NCBI GenBank assembly: GCA_026005175.1
Contig: BPKO01000009.1
Span: forward strand, 95,459 to 159,458
Origin: Candidatus Tectimicrobiota bacterium
GTDB lineage: Bacteria; Tectomicrobia; Entotheonellia; Entotheonellales; Entotheonellaceae
Reading direction: 5' to 3'
DNA length: 64,000 nt
The translations under genes and the position numbers were made by a program. This document shows, in pieces, positions 1 to 9,087 of this stretch (the first letter of the stretch is position 1; every line of letters begins with the position of its first letter). Below the pieces are notes generated by a model. The model did no database searches. It was given only the letters and a program-made list of their open reading frames with translations, and was not told where the DNA came from.

Positions 1-939
1 AGCTGGAATTTGAGGCGTTTCCCGACTATTACCGGCCGGTGCACGTCAAGCAGCTGGTCATGGTGGGTGTGACCGAGCCCTTCACCCGGGTGGCGATGCT
101 GGAGCGTGGCGAGGCGGACATCATTTACCTCGTGCCCGGGGAGCTCATCGCGCGGGTGCGCAGCCTGCCGGGGGTGCTGCTGGCGCCCACGCTGGCCGGG
201 CCGTTCTGGATGGAGATGCCGGGCTTTGAAGACCCGGCAAGTCCCTTCCACGACCGGCGCGTGCGCCAGGCAATCAGCCTGGCCCTCAACCGCCGGGCCC
301 TCAGCGAGGCAGAAACTGCCGGCTTCGCGCCGCCGCTGGGCAACTGGATTCCCCACAACTGGCCAGGGGCCATCGAATGGCCGGAGTTCCCCTACGATCC
401 GCAGCAGGCCAAGCAGCTGCTGGCTGACGCGGGGTATGCCAACGGCCTCGACCTCGACTGGTTTGTACCTTTTCCGCCCTATTTTTCGCTTGGCGAGCGC
501 ATCATCAGCCAGCTGCGCGAGGTGGGAATCCGCACCAAAATGCGCACCATGGAGCGCGGCACGTTCTTTAGCTTGCTACGGGGAGGCCCGGCAGGCGTTT
601 CCGGGTACCCAGCTGGTGCTGATCGTCTCGGGGACCCCAGGAGATTGGGCGGGGCGCTACCGGGCGTTTTTCCAATGCGGCGGGTCGTTTTCGCTGTCGT
701 GCGTGCCAGAGCTGGACGCCAAGTTCGAGCGCTACGAGGCCTCGGCCGACCCTGCCGAGCGCCAGCGCCTGGCCGCCGACATCCAGCGGACGATTCTGGA
801 AAACTACTACGTTATTCCCGTATACCGGCTGGCGTTTATCAACGCCATCGGCCCACGTATTGCGGCGCAGAAGTGGCAGGACGTCTTTTCTACTGACATC
901 TACGCCTATCCCTGGGAAGACATCAAGCTCAAAGGCTGA
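1..939 (+). CDS. ABC transporter peptide-type substrate-binding protein (SBP_bac_5), 5'-truncated and frameshifted
   Basis: C-terminal part of a periplasmic/lipid-anchored solute-binding protein of the oligopeptide/nickel class; the start lies left of the window. Family-typical stretches are a run like DRRVRQAISLALNR (about nt 252-294), YDPQQAKQLLADAGY (nt 393-440), and a C-terminal half with AAQKWQDVF near the end. The reading frame shifts by +1 at the GGGG run 580-583: upstream protein is in the frame of nt 39, downstream protein (from about EARQAFPGTQLVLIVSG) is in the frame ending at 939. Deleting one G restores one continuous protein. It precedes two permeases and two ATPases and should deliver the ligand to them. 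Ligand unknown. Either a consensus error or a recent null mutation. Confidence 0.8.
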
Positions 940-995
940 GGGTTGCTGGCGTGCGAGCGGGCGGTAGCCCATGGAAGGGGAGGTGTGCAGAGGCG

Positions 996-1412
996 ATGCA
1001 GCGGACGCGAAGAATCGTTTGGTGGGGATTCGTGGGGATCCTCGTCACGGTGCTGGCCGCCACTGCCGCAGAGCTGGCGGTAGAGAAGGTTGACCCCGAC
1101 GATCTTGCCCGCGTGGAAGCCTTTGTGCGCGGCGCGCCGACGTTTCGCTTTGATGGTATTGAGGAGAGCCTGCGCCTGGAAGCGGTGCGTCGCCTGGCCT
1201 TCTGTCCGGGCTGCTATGAATACACGCTGTACTTCGAAAGCCGCTTCCCCGGTTACGGCGACCGCCGCGGCGATCTCCTCTCTCCTGCCCGCACGCCGCA
1301 CCGGGCCAAAGTGCTGCTGGTGAACCGGCAGGTGGTCAGCGGCCTCCTGGATGGGGCGTGGGATATGGTGCACCAGCTGATCGTTGACTACGAGTGCACG
1401 TATCAGCCCTGA
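996..1412 (+). CDS. Hypothetical secreted protein
   Basis: 138 residues. The ATG at 996 is preferred over the upstream ATG at 951 because it begins an N-terminal basic stretch (QRTRR) followed by a hydrophobic segment ending AATAAE, a plausible signal peptide. The mature part is acidic then contains a CPGC pair and a C-terminal Cys. I recognise no family. It sits between the binding protein and the first permease of the peptide importer and is in the same direction, so it is probably co-transcribed; whether it is part of the transporter is unknown. The downstream permease ORF can be extended to overlap its end, which favours translational coupling. Confidence 0.55.
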   Translation: MQRTRRIVWWGFVGILVTVLAATAAELAVEKVDPDDLARVEAFVRGAPTFRFDGIEESLRLEAVRRLAFCPGCYEYTLYFESRFPGYGDRRGDLLSPARTPHRAKVLLVNRQVVSGLLDGAWDMVHQLIVDYECTYQP

Positions 1413-1434
1413 AGAGCCGCAGAGGAAACGAGGC

Positions 1435-2355
1435 ATGCCGCGGTTTATCGCCCAGCGGGTGGCTTACAGTCTGGTGACGTTGTTCCTTCTCAGCATGACG
1501 ATCTTTGTCATCGTCCGGCTCACGGGAGACCCTGCCCTGCTGATGGCCGAACCGGGCGCGCGCCCCGAGGACTTGGCCCGCATCCGGGCGCAGTGGGGGC
1601 TGGATCGCCCCTGGCCGGTGCAGTACGTCAGCTTTATTCGCAACGTGGTACGCGGCGAGCTGGGCCGCTCGTTCAACTACCGCTTGCCGGTGAGCGAGCT
1701 GTACTTCCAGCGCCTGGGCAACTCCCTGCAGCTGGCCCTGGCGGCCACGCTGATTTCTGTCTGCATTGGGGTGCCGGCGGGCATTGTCTCGGCGGTGCGC
1801 GTCAACAGCTGGTGGGACAACCTGGGCAAGGCGGTGGCCCTGCTGGGGTTGTCTATTCCCGGCTTCTGGCTTGGCCTGGTGCTGATCCTGGTGTTTGCCG
1901 TCTGGCTGCGCTGGCTGCCCACCTCGGGGGCGGGCGACTGGCGGCACCTAATCCTGCCCGCGGTGTCCCTGGGCTGGTACTTTGCCGCCTCTTTGCTGCG
2001 GCTGACGCGCTCGAGCATGCTCGAAGTGCTGGGTAGCGAGTACATCAAGCTCGCCCGGCTCAAAGGGCTGCCCGAAGCGGTGGTCATCGGCCTGCATGCC
2101 TTCAAAAATGCCCTGATTCCTGTCTTTACCCTGACCGGCGTCAACCTGGTCATCATGGTCAATGCAGCGGTGGTGATCGAGGTGATTTTTGCCTGGCCGG
2201 GTATTGGCCGCCTCCTCTTTGAGGGCATTTTCCAGCGTGACTTCCCCTTGGTGCAGGGGGTGGTGCTGATGGCTGGCTTCATGATCGTGCTGGTCAATCT
2301 CGTGGTCGATATCCTGTACGCGCTCATCGATCCCCGCATTCGCTTGACGAGGTAA
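1435..2355 (+). CDS. Peptide/nickel-type ABC transporter permease (DppB/OppB family)
   Basis: 306 residues from ATG 1435, chosen because AGAGGAAACGAGG lies just upstream; an in-frame ATG at 1384 would overlap the previous gene. N-terminal MPRFIAQRVAYSLVTLF is the usual first membrane helix of DppB proteins, followed by a periplasmic loop with GLDRPWPVQY and ELGRSF. The cytoplasmic EAA-like coupling segment is around EYIKLARLKGLPEAVV (nt 2040-2085). About six membrane helices are visible as hydrophobic blocks. It forms the inner-membrane channel with the DppC-type protein that starts seven bases after its stop. Confidence 0.93.
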   Translation: MPRFIAQRVAYSLVTLFLLSMTIFVIVRLTGDPALLMAEPGARPEDLARIRAQWGLDRPWPVQYVSFIRNVVRGELGRSFNYRLPVSELYFQRLGNSLQLALAATLISVCIGVPAGIVSAVRVNSWWDNLGKAVALLGLSIPGFWLGLVLILVFAVWLRWLPTSGAGDWRHLILPAVSLGWYFAASLLRLTRSSMLEVLGSEYIKLARLKGLPEAVVIGLHAFKNALIPVFTLTGVNLVIMVNAAVVIEVIFAWPGIGRLLFEGIFQRDFPLVQGVVLMAGFMIVLVNLVVDILYALIDPRIRLTR

Positions 2356-2362
2356 GCGCGCG

Positions 2363-3268
2363 ATGGCGACGACTGCTCCAACGGCCCGTACAGCGCTGCC
2401 CCCGGTGGTGAGGGGCTTGCGCCGCGGTGTGCAACGGGTGCGAGAAGTGCCGCTGCTGGCGGTGATGATTCTGGCCGCCCTGGTGGTGGTGGCTGTCTTT
2501 GCCGAGCTCCTTGCCCCCCACGACCCCACCTTGCCGGTGCGGGGCGCACGCTACTTTGCCCCGCCTTTCTGGATGGCCGGTGGCAGCCTGGAGACGCCGC
2601 TAGGGACCGACTTCCAGGGGCGCGACGTGCTCAGCCGCCTCATCTTTGGCGCCCGCGTGTCGCTGCTGGTGGGGCTCATGGGCACTTTGGTGGCCGGCAG
2701 CCTTGGCACCGCCATGGGAATCCTTTCCGGCTACCTGGGCGGCTGGGTGGACCAGGTGATCATGCGGCTCACCGACGCCTGGCTCGCCCTGCCCTCGCTG
2801 GTCTTCGCCATTTTCCTGGCCACCATGGTGGGGCCGAGCATGTGGAACATCATCATCATCCTGGGGCTGGTGTACTGGACGCGCTACGCGCGGGTCATTC
2901 GCGGCGAGGTGCTGAGCCTCAGGGAGCGGGAGTTCGTGAAGCTGGCGGAGATTGCCGGTGCCAGCAAGCTGCGCGTCATCCGCCGCCACATCCTGCCCAA
3001 CGTCCTCAACACCACCATGGTGCTGGCCAGCCTCACCATCGGCGTGGTGATCATTGCCGAGGCCTCCCTCAGCTTTCTGGGCGTCGGCGTGCCGCCACCC
3101 CAGCCGGCCTGGGGACTGATGCTTTCTGAAGCGCGGCCGACGCTGATGGCCGGCCAGTGGTGGCTCACCGTCTTCCCAGGCGTCTGCATCCTCCTGGTGG
3201 TGCTGGCCACCCAGCTCTTTGGCGACTGGCTGCGGGTGCGCCTCGACCCCCAGCTGCGCAACCTCTAG
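2363..3268 (+). CDS. Peptide/nickel-type ABC transporter permease (DppC/OppC family)
   Basis: 301 residues. N-terminal hydrophobic helix (LLAVMILAALVVVAVF) then the family hallmark LGTDFQGRDVLSRLIFGAR, several membrane helices and an EAA coupling loop (EFVKLAEIAGASKLRVIRRH, nt 2932-2992). Second half of the transmembrane channel of the importer encoded here. Starts 7 nt after the DppB-type stop and is followed 12 nt later by the first ATPase, so one operon. Length and architecture are normal for the family. Confidence 0.93.
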   Translation: MATTAPTARTALPPVVRGLRRGVQRVREVPLLAVMILAALVVVAVFAELLAPHDPTLPVRGARYFAPPFWMAGGSLETPLGTDFQGRDVLSRLIFGARVSLLVGLMGTLVAGSLGTAMGILSGYLGGWVDQVIMRLTDAWLALPSLVFAIFLATMVGPSMWNIIIILGLVYWTRYARVIRGEVLSLREREFVKLAEIAGASKLRVIRRHILPNVLNTTMVLASLTIGVVIIAEASLSFLGVGVPPPQPAWGLMLSEARPTLMAGQWWLTVFPGVCILLVVLATQLFGDWLRVRLDPQLRNL

Positions 3269-3280
3269 CCGGAGGCCAGC

Positions 3281-4282
3281 ATGGCACCCTTGCTGCACGT
3301 TTCGGACCTGCGCACCTATTTCTTTACTTTCGGCGGCACGCGGGTGGTCAAGGCGGTGGACGGGGTGAGCTTTACCCTGGAAGCCGGGGAGACCCTGGGG
3401 CTGGTAGGGGAATCGGGCTGCGGCAAGACCACCACCTGCCTGTCGCTGGTGGGGCTCTTGCCGCCTGCTGCCCGCATCGTGGGCGGCAGCATCCGCTTTG
3501 CCGGCGAAGAGCTCACCGGCAAAAGCCCGCGCGAGCTGCGCCGCCTGCGCGGCCGCCGCATCGCCATGATCCTCCAGGATCCCATGGCGTCGCTCAACCC
3601 GCTGCTCACCATTGCCCGGCAAGTGGGAGAGCCGGCTCACTTTCACTTGAGGCTGCGCGGCCGCCCCCTGCGCGAGCGGGTGCTGGGGCTGCTGCGGGCG
3701 GTGCGCATCCCGTCGCCCGAAGTGCGCTGTCGCGAGTATCCCCACCAGATGAGCGGCGGCATGCGCCAGCGCATCGTTGGCGCCATCGCCCTGGCGGCCG
3801 AGCCACAGCTGATCATTGCCGACGAGCCCACCACCAACCTCGACGTCACCATCCAGGCACAGTACCTGAACCTGCTCAAAGAGATCCAGCAGCAGACCGG
3901 GGTGGCGCTGATTTTTGTCACCCACAACCTGGGTATTGTGGCCAAGATGTGCGACAAAGTCGCCGTCATGTACGCCGGCAAGATCGTCGAGCAGAGCCCG
4001 GTGCGCGAGCTGTTCAACGCCCCTCAGCACCCTTATACCCGGGCCCTACTGGGCGCCATGCCCAAGCTGGGCCGCCGCGAACCCCTGTACGCCATCCCCG
4101 GGCAACCCCCTAACCTGGCCGACCCGCCCTCAGGCTGTGCCTTCCACCCGCGCTGCCCTGAGGTGATCCCCCGCTGTGTGAGCGAGTCCCCGGAGGAAGT
4201 GGTCGCTGGCAACGGCCACACGGCCCGCTGCTGGCTCGTGCAACCCGATGTGGAGGTGTCGCGTGGCCGTCCCTCTGCTTGA
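3281..4282 (+). CDS. Peptide ABC transporter ATPase (DppD/OppD family)
   Basis: 333 residues. Walker [10 protein letters not shown] (about nt 3409-3435), signature MSGGMRQR (about 3751), Walker [14 protein letters not shown] (about 3811), H-loop VTHNLGIVA. The C-terminal oligopeptide-type extension contains [24 protein letters not shown] precedes the ATG. Powers uptake through the two permeases upstream; pairs with the second ATPase whose start overlaps its end. Confidence 0.94.
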   Translation: MAPLLHVSDLRTYFFTFGGTRVVKAVDGVSFTLEAGETLGLVGESGCGKTTTCLSLVGLLPPAARIVGGSIRFAGEELTGKSPRELRRLRGRRIAMILQDPMASLNPLLTIARQVGEPAHFHLRLRGRPLRERVLGLLRAVRIPSPEVRCREYPHQMSGGMRQRIVGAIALAAEPQLIIADEPTTNLDVTIQAQYLNLLKEIQQQTGVALIFVTHNLGIVAKMCDKVAVMYAGKIVEQSPVRELFNAPQHPYTRALLGAMPKLGRREPLYAIPGQPPNLADPPSGCAFHPRCPEVIPRCVSESPEEVVAGNGHTARCWLVQPDVEVSRGRPSA

Positions 4283-5228
4283 CGTGCAAGACCTGCGCAA
4301 GTATTTCCCGGTGCGGCGTGGCCTGCTTCGCCGCGGGCACAGCTGGATCAAAGCCGTCGACGGCGTGACGTTTGCCATCGGCGCCGGGGAGACCCTGGGG
4401 CTTATCGGCGAGTCGGGCTGCGGCAAGACCACCACTGCCAAGCTCATCTTGCTGCAAGAGACGCCCACCGCAGGCAGCATCCGCTTTGAAGGGCAGGACG
4501 TTGCAGGGCTGCGCGGGCCGGCACTGCTGGCATACCGGCGGGCAGTGCAGGTGGTGTTTCAGGACCCTTACAGCTCGCTCAGTCCGCGCATGCGGGTGGG
4601 CGACATCATCGCCGAGCCGCTCGAAATTCAGACCAACCTCTCGCGCCAGGCCATCCGGGCGCGGGTGCAGGAAGTCCTCGAGCTGGTGGGCTTGCAGCCT
4701 GAGATGGCCCGCCTTTTCCCGCACGAATTCAGCGGCGGCCAGCGCCAGCGCATCGCCATTGCCCGGGCGCTGGCCGCCAACGCCCGCCTCCTGGTGCTCG
4801 ACGAGCCGGTCTCGGCGCTCGACGTGTCGATCCGGGCCCAGATCATCAACCAGCTCGAGCACCTGCAGCAGACCCTGGGGGTGAGCTACCTCTTCATCGG
4901 CCACGATCTGGCCACCGTGGCCCACATCAGCCACCGCATCGCCGTCATGTACCTGGGTCAGATCGTGGAAAGCGCTGACAGCGACGCGCTGTGCACGCGC
5001 CCCCAGCATCCCTATACGCGGGCGCTGTTTGCTGCTGCCTTGCCCGATCACCCCGACGACACGCGCGAGGCGCTGGTGATCACCGGCGAGGTGCCCTCGG
5101 CCCTCAACCCGCCTTCCGGATGTCGCTTTCACCCCCGCTGCCCCTACGCCACTTCCCGCTGTGCCGAGGAAGCGCCGCCGCTCAAGTTCATCGACACCCA
5201 CCACCAAGTGGCCTGCCACCTCTTCTGA
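4263..5228 (+). CDS. Peptide ABC transporter ATPase (DppF/OppF family)
   Basis: 321 residues from GTG 4263, chosen because GGAGG (4252-4256) is ideally placed; an in-frame ATG at 4248 would remove that ribosome-site spacing. Walker [10 protein letters not shown], signature FSGGQRQRIAIARAL, Walker B LLVLDEPVSALDVS, and a C-terminal CRFHPRCPYATSRC segment typical of the F-type partner. It overlaps the DppD-type gene by 20 nt, indicating translational coupling. The two ATPases form a heterodimer on the permease pair. Confidence 0.93.
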   Translation: MAVPLLDVQDLRKYFPVRRGLLRRGHSWIKAVDGVTFAIGAGETLGLIGESGCGKTTTAKLILLQETPTAGSIRFEGQDVAGLRGPALLAYRRAVQVVFQDPYSSLSPRMRVGDIIAEPLEIQTNLSRQAIRARVQEVLELVGLQPEMARLFPHEFSGGQRQRIAIARALAANARLLVLDEPVSALDVSIRAQIINQLEHLQQTLGVSYLFIGHDLATVAHISHRIAVMYLGQIVESADSDALCTRPQHPYTRALFAAALPDHPDDTREALVITGEVPSALNPPSGCRFHPRCPYATSRCAEEAPPLKFIDTHHQVACHLF

Positions 5229-5231
5229 GGC

Positions 5232-6011
5232 TCAGGGGCGGCCTTGTCCGCTTCCGGCAGCGGAGCCGGCGGCCTGATGCCGGGCCCGCTGCAAGGCTTG
5301 CTGGAGGAGGTCCCACACCGGTACCCCCGCCAGCCGGCCGTCCGGGCCTTCCTCGCGAATGACAAAGTGCAAGTGGGGCGGGCGGCCAAGGGCGTTGCCC
5401 ACGAGCGCCTCGTCGCCGGCGGCGATAAAGCCCACCACCGTTCCCGCTTCCACCACCTCGCCCACCTTCGCCTTGGCCGGCGAGGCGTCAAGGTGGACGA
5501 GAACGAGGTAGCGGGCGCGGGGCTGAGCGGGGGCCGGGGGCACGAAGCCGACGACCGCCTCGCCCGCCGTCTTGGAGAGGTAGCCGGCGTGGACGATGAG
5601 CATCGTCGCCGGAGCCACCACCTGGCTGCCCGGCGGGGCAAAGAGGTCTTCGGCGCGGTGGCCAGGCGTGTAGCCCGACCTTGCCGGCAGCCAGCCGCCC
5701 ACGACGGGAAAAACGTAGGCGGCCTCCGGCGTTCGCGGCCGCTGGCCAAAGCGCGCCGTCCACAGGGCTTCGTGCCGGCGCCGCAGGCGAATTCCTGCCT
5801 CCACTTCAAAGGCGGTGGGCGGCCGGCCCTGCTTGCCGTGGAGCCGTCCCTCTTGGGTAAGCATGCGGTAGAAGGCGTGGGTTTCGGCAGGGATGCGGAG
5901 GGTTCGCCCGTCTTCGAGCCGCACCCGCGTCGGCCCAAACGGCCCCGCGTCAATCAGGAAACTCCCTGCCACCAGCACCGGTCCCACGAGCCCGAAAAGG
6001 GTTTTCCCCAT
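5232..6011 (-). CDS. M23-family metallopeptidase, secreted
   Basis: 259 residues. N-terminal hydrophobic segment (LFGLVGPVLVAGSFL) suggests export. The LytM/peptidase M23 domain is at residues about 125-235: zinc motif H-x3-D in HRAEDLFAP and the second motif HLHF. Members cut peptidoglycan cross-links or pentaglycine bridges, or act as regulatory LytM proteins. Stop codon lies three bases from the stop of the convergent peptide-transporter operon, so the two transcription units end back to back. A Pro/Ala-rich insert (PPAPAQPRAR) interrupts the domain. C-terminal tail is Ala/Gly-rich. Confidence 0.85.
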   Translation of the reverse strand: MGKTLFGLVGPVLVAGSFLIDAGPFGPTRVRLEDGRTLRIPAETHAFYRMLTQEGRLHGKQGRPPTAFEVEAGIRLRRRHEALWTARFGQRPRTPEAAYVFPVVGGWLPARSGYTPGHRAEDLFAPPGSQVVAPATMLIVHAGYLSKTAGEAVVGFVPPAPAQPRARYLVLVHLDASPAKAKVGEVVEAGTVVGFIAAGDEALVGNALGRPPHLHFVIREEGPDGRLAGVPVWDLLQQALQRARHQAAGSAAGSGQGRP

Positions 6012-6059
6012 CCTGCTTCCCCTCCCACACCTGGTACCCCCGCACCAGAAGACTTTCGC

Positions 6060-6088
6060 TTGACAGGTTAGACCTTTCCTGCTGTAAT
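6060..6088 (+). promoter_or_regulatory. Sigma-70-type promoter for the TRAP binding-protein gene
   Basis: TTGACA at 6060-6065, exactly 17 nt, then TGTAAT at 6083-6088, upstream of the ATG at 6127 and its GAAGGGAGGG ribosome site. A perfect -35 with optimal spacing is unusual in a GC-rich background. Confidence 0.7.
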
Positions 6089-6126
6089 CACAAAAAAAAC
6101 TTTACCTACCGAAGGGAGGGCGCCGG

Positions 6127-7278
6127 ATGCGAAACAAGCTGGTCCTTCCGCTCCTTGGGCTCCTGCTGGGGGCCCTTATCGTTGGCCTTGCCTATCAGGC
6201 TTGGCAGGCCGCGCCGGCGGCCGCCCAGACGCGGCCGATCGTCTGGAAAATGCAAACCTCGTTTGCGGCGGGCACGCCGCTGGATCTTTCTTTTAGCGCC
6301 CTGGCCAAGAAAGTCGAGGAGATGTCCGGTGGCCGGCTGAAGTGGGAGGTGTTGCCCGCCGGCGCCATTGTGGCCGCCTTTGAGGTGCTCGATGCGGTCA
6401 ACCGCGGCATCCTCGACGGCGGCGGTACCGTCCCCGCCTACTGGGTGGGCAAGAGTCGCGCCATCAGCCTCTTTGGCACTGGCCCCTCGTATGGCCTCAA
6501 CGCCAACGAGCTTCTGGCCTGGGAGTGGTACGGCGGCGGCCAGCAGCTTTACAACGACTTGCTCCAGAAAAAGCTGGGCTTCAACGTCGTCGCCTTCCAC
6601 TTTGGCCCTATGCCTACCCAGCCTCTGGGCTGGTTCCGCAAGCCGGTGCGTAGCCTGGCAGACATCAAAGGGATCAAGTACCGCACCGTGGGGCTGGCGG
6701 CCGACATGTACAAGGCCATGGGCCTGGCGGTGGTGACCCTGCCCGGAGGAGAGATCATCCCTGCGCTGGAGCGGGGGGTCATTGACGCCGCCGAGTTCAA
6801 CAACCCCACCGACGACAAGCGCCTGGGCTTTGCCGACGTGGCCAGCTACTACGTCACCCGCAGCTTCCACCAGCCGGTGGAGTATCTGGAGGTGATCATC
6901 AACAAGAGCAAGTGGGATGCCTTGCCCGCTGATCTCCAGGCGGTGGTCCGCTACGCGGTGATGGCCGAGTCGGCAGATTTCACCTGGCGCCTCCTGCACT
7001 CCAACGCCCAGGACTTTGACGAGCTCGTCAACCAGCGCGGGGTCAAGGTCATTTGGGCGCCGGAGGACATCCTGCGGGCCCAGCTGGACGCCTGGGATCA
7101 GGTGGTGGCGCGCTACTCCGCCGAGGATCCCGAGTTTGCCCGCATTGCCGGAGAGATCCGCAAGTGGGCAAGCAAGGTGGTGCCGCTGCGGGTGTCCATC
7201 CAGGTGGATAACCGCATTGCTTACGAGAAGTACTGGAAGAAGGAGTGGGAAGGGAAGATCTTCGAGACCTTTCCCTAA
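6127..7278 (+). CDS. TRAP transporter solute-binding protein (DctP family)
   Basis: 383 residues. Signal peptide at the N-terminus (hydrophobic LVLPLLGLLLGALIVGLAY, then AAPAAAQ). The DctP fold follows: WKMQTSFAAGTPLDLSFSALAKKVEEMSGG, a central arginine-containing KYRTVGLAADMYKAMG segment corresponding to the carboxylate-binding region, and EIIPALERGVIDAAEFNNPTDD. It binds an organic (often carboxylate) anion for a sodium-driven DctQM permease. No DctQ or DctM gene is in the window, so the permease must be elsewhere. Own promoter (6060-6088) and a strong hairpin after the stop make it a single-gene unit or one leading into the aldehyde dehydrogenase. Confidence 0.9.
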   Translation: MRNKLVLPLLGLLLGALIVGLAYQAWQAAPAAAQTRPIVWKMQTSFAAGTPLDLSFSALAKKVEEMSGGRLKWEVLPAGAIVAAFEVLDAVNRGILDGGGTVPAYWVGKSRAISLFGTGPSYGLNANELLAWEWYGGGQQLYNDLLQKKLGFNVVAFHFGPMPTQPLGWFRKPVRSLADIKGIKYRTVGLAADMYKAMGLAVVTLPGGEIIPALERGVIDAAEFNNPTDDKRLGFADVASYYVTRSFHQPVEYLEVIINKSKWDALPADLQAVVRYAVMAESADFTWRLLHSNAQDFDELVNQRGVKVIWAPEDILRAQLDAWDQVVARYSAEDPEFARIAGEIRKWASKVVPLRVSIQVDNRIAYEKYWKKEWEGKIFETFP

Positions 7279-7291
7279 TCGCCGCTGAGGC

Positions 7292-7323
7292 GGGACGGCG
7301 GCCGTGGGGGCGGCCGCTGTCCC
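7292..7323 (+). terminator. Strong hairpin after TRAP binding protein
   Basis: Arms 7292-7304 and 7311-7323 form 13 pairs (one G-U) around loop TGGGGG; core GCGGCCG / CGGCCGC. No T-run follows, so it may be a rho-assisted terminator or an mRNA-stabilising structure between binding protein and aldehyde dehydrogenase. Confidence 0.5.
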
Positions 7324-7382
7324 TGCGGCAGCAGAGAGGGCAAGAGGCCGTCCAGGGCAGGGATGCGGCAGGAGAATGAGAG

Positions 7383-8897
7383 ATGGCGCATGAAATCCGG
7401 ATCCCGATCGCGGTGCCGCTTTTCATCGCGGGAGAGGAAGGAAAGAGCGCTGCCGGGCGCCGCTTCCAGCGAGAAAACCCGACGACTCCCGAGCAGGTGG
7501 TGTCGATCAGCGAGGCGGCTTCTCCCGAGGAGGTGGCGGCGGCAGTGGCCGCCGCCCGGGAGGCCTTTGACCGGGACGTGCAGGGGTGGGTGAGCAACTA
7601 CAAGCTGCGCGAGCAAGTGCTTTACCGCACCGCTGCCCTCCTGCGCGAGCACGCCCCCGCCCTGGAGACCCTCCTGGGCCTGGAGGTGGGCATGCCCCGC
7701 CGCCAGGCGCGGCCTCACGTGCTTGCTGCTGCCGAGGTTTTTGAGTTCTACGCCGGCTATGCCTCCAAGCTTTACGGCCACGCCCTGGTGCTGCCCAACG
7801 GCTCCCTCATCACCCTGCTTAAGGAGCCGGTGGGGGTGGTGGGGGCCATCACCCCCTGGAATTTCCCCTTGACCCAGGCGGCTCGCAAGCTGGCCCCAGC
7901 CCTCGCTGTGGGCTGCACGCTGGTGGTGAAGCCGGCCAGCTATACCCCTGCCGTGACTTACCACTTGCTCCGGCTCCTGCACCAGGCCGGTGCCCCGCCC
8001 GGGGTGGTCAACTTCGTCCCCGGCCCCGGCCCGGTGGTGGGCAAGGCCCTCGTCGAGGACCCCCGTGTGGACAAGATCTCCTTTACCGGGGAAACGGAGA
8101 CCGGCAGAGAGATTCTGGCCGGCGCCGCCCGCACCCTCAAGCGGGTAAGCCTGGAGCTGGGCGGCAAAAACCCCTTCCTCCTCTTTGCCGACGCTCCCCT
8201 GGAGGCGGCAGCGCGTAGCCTCGTCTTTGGCGCCTTCCGCAACAGCGGCCAGGCCTGCGGGGCCACTTCCCGCCTGCTGGTGGCAGAGGCGGTGCACGAC
8301 GCCTTCCTGGAAGTGATGCTTCCCCTGGTGCGCGCCCTGCGCCTGGGCCCACCCCTGGACGAAGCAACCGACCTTGGCCCCCTCATCTCCCGCGCGCAGC
8401 AGGAAAAGGTGCTGGCGTATATCGCGCTGGGCACCGAAGGCGGCTTTCGCCTGCTGGCAGGCGGCCGCGCTCCCCAGGAAGCGCCGCTGCGGCAGGGCTA
8501 CTTCGTGGAGCCTACTGTGTTTGACGGCGTGGACCACGCCTCGCGCCTGGCTCAGGAGGAAATCTTCGGGCCGGTGCTGACCATCCACCCCTTCCGCGAA
8601 GAAGAGGAAGCGGTGGCCCTGGCCAACGGCGTGACGTATGGCCTCACGGCCAGCGTCTGGACGGCAGACATGGCCCGGGCCCAGCGCGTGGCGCGGCGCC
8701 TGAAGGCAGGGACGGTGTGGATCAACGACGCCTACACCCAGCCTCCCGAGGGCATCTGGGGCGGCTACAAGCAAAGCGGCATCGGCCGCGAGCTGGGCCC
8801 TTACGGCATCGAAGACTTCGTGGAAGTAAAACAAGTCTATACCGACGGCACAGGCCTGGTCCAAAAACCGCACTACCGCCAGCTCCTGGCAGAATGA
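7383..8897 (+). CDS. NAD(P)-dependent aldehyde dehydrogenase
   Basis: 504 residues, normal for the ALDH superfamily. Visible landmarks in order: TPWNFP (oxyanion-hole Asn), KPASYTP (cofactor-binding Lys), FTGETETGREI, LELGGKNP with the general-base Glu, the catalytic cysteine in NSGQACGATSR, and EEIFGPV. The C-terminus IGRELGPYGIEDFVEVKQVY is typical of betaine-aldehyde / lactaldehyde-type ALDHs. Oxidises an aldehyde to the acid; substrate not deducible. Follows the TRAP binding protein by about 100 nt and may share its pathway. Confidence 0.93.
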   Translation: MAHEIRIPIAVPLFIAGEEGKSAAGRRFQRENPTTPEQVVSISEAASPEEVAAAVAAAREAFDRDVQGWVSNYKLREQVLYRTAALLREHAPALETLLGLEVGMPRRQARPHVLAAAEVFEFYAGYASKLYGHALVLPNGSLITLLKEPVGVVGAITPWNFPLTQAARKLAPALAVGCTLVVKPASYTPAVTYHLLRLLHQAGAPPGVVNFVPGPGPVVGKALVEDPRVDKISFTGETETGREILAGAARTLKRVSLELGGKNPFLLFADAPLEAAARSLVFGAFRNSGQACGATSRLLVAEAVHDAFLEVMLPLVRALRLGPPLDEATDLGPLISRAQQEKVLAYIALGTEGGFRLLAGGRAPQEAPLRQGYFVEPTVFDGVDHASRLAQEEIFGPVLTIHPFREEEEAVALANGVTYGLTASVWTADMARAQRVARRLKAGTVWINDAYTQPPEGIWGGYKQSGIGRELGPYGIEDFVEVKQVYTDGTGLVQKPHYRQLLAE

Positions 8898-9019
8898 GGA
8901 GACGGCTGGCCTGTAAGCTCAAGCGCGCTTTCAAGACCCTCCCTTACAGAGAAGCGCCTCGGGCGAGGCCCTCCGCTCCGCACCAGCAAAAAGCGTCCGG
9001 AGATTCACGGCGGTCCTGT

Positions 9020-9051
9020 TTGACTTGGTCCTAGACTTAGTCCATACTAAG
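9020..9051 (+). promoter_or_regulatory. Promoter/operator region of Phd-VapC module
   Basis: TTGACT at 9020-9025 with CATACT (9043-9048, spacing 17) as possible -10. Direct repeats GACTTGGTCC (9022-9031) and GACTTAGTCC (9034-9043) are 12 nt apart, and CTTAGT-CCAT-ACTAAG (9036-9051) is a perfect inverted repeat. This fits an autoregulatory operator for the antitoxin that begins at 9088. Confidence 0.5.
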
Positions 9052-9087
9052 CCGGCAAAAGAGCGCGGCGAAAGGGAGGGAGAGGGG

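Noticed and set aside
2600-4030. 476-codon minus-strand frame opposite the peptide transporter
   Set aside because: Low-complexity His/Gln/Gly-rich shadow of the permease and ATPase genes, no ribosome site.
8898-9087. tRNA or small RNA in gaps over 150 nt (8898-9087, 46698-46990, 60119-60322)
   Set aside because: No cloverleaf, T-loop consensus or recognisable riboswitch fold found by reading.
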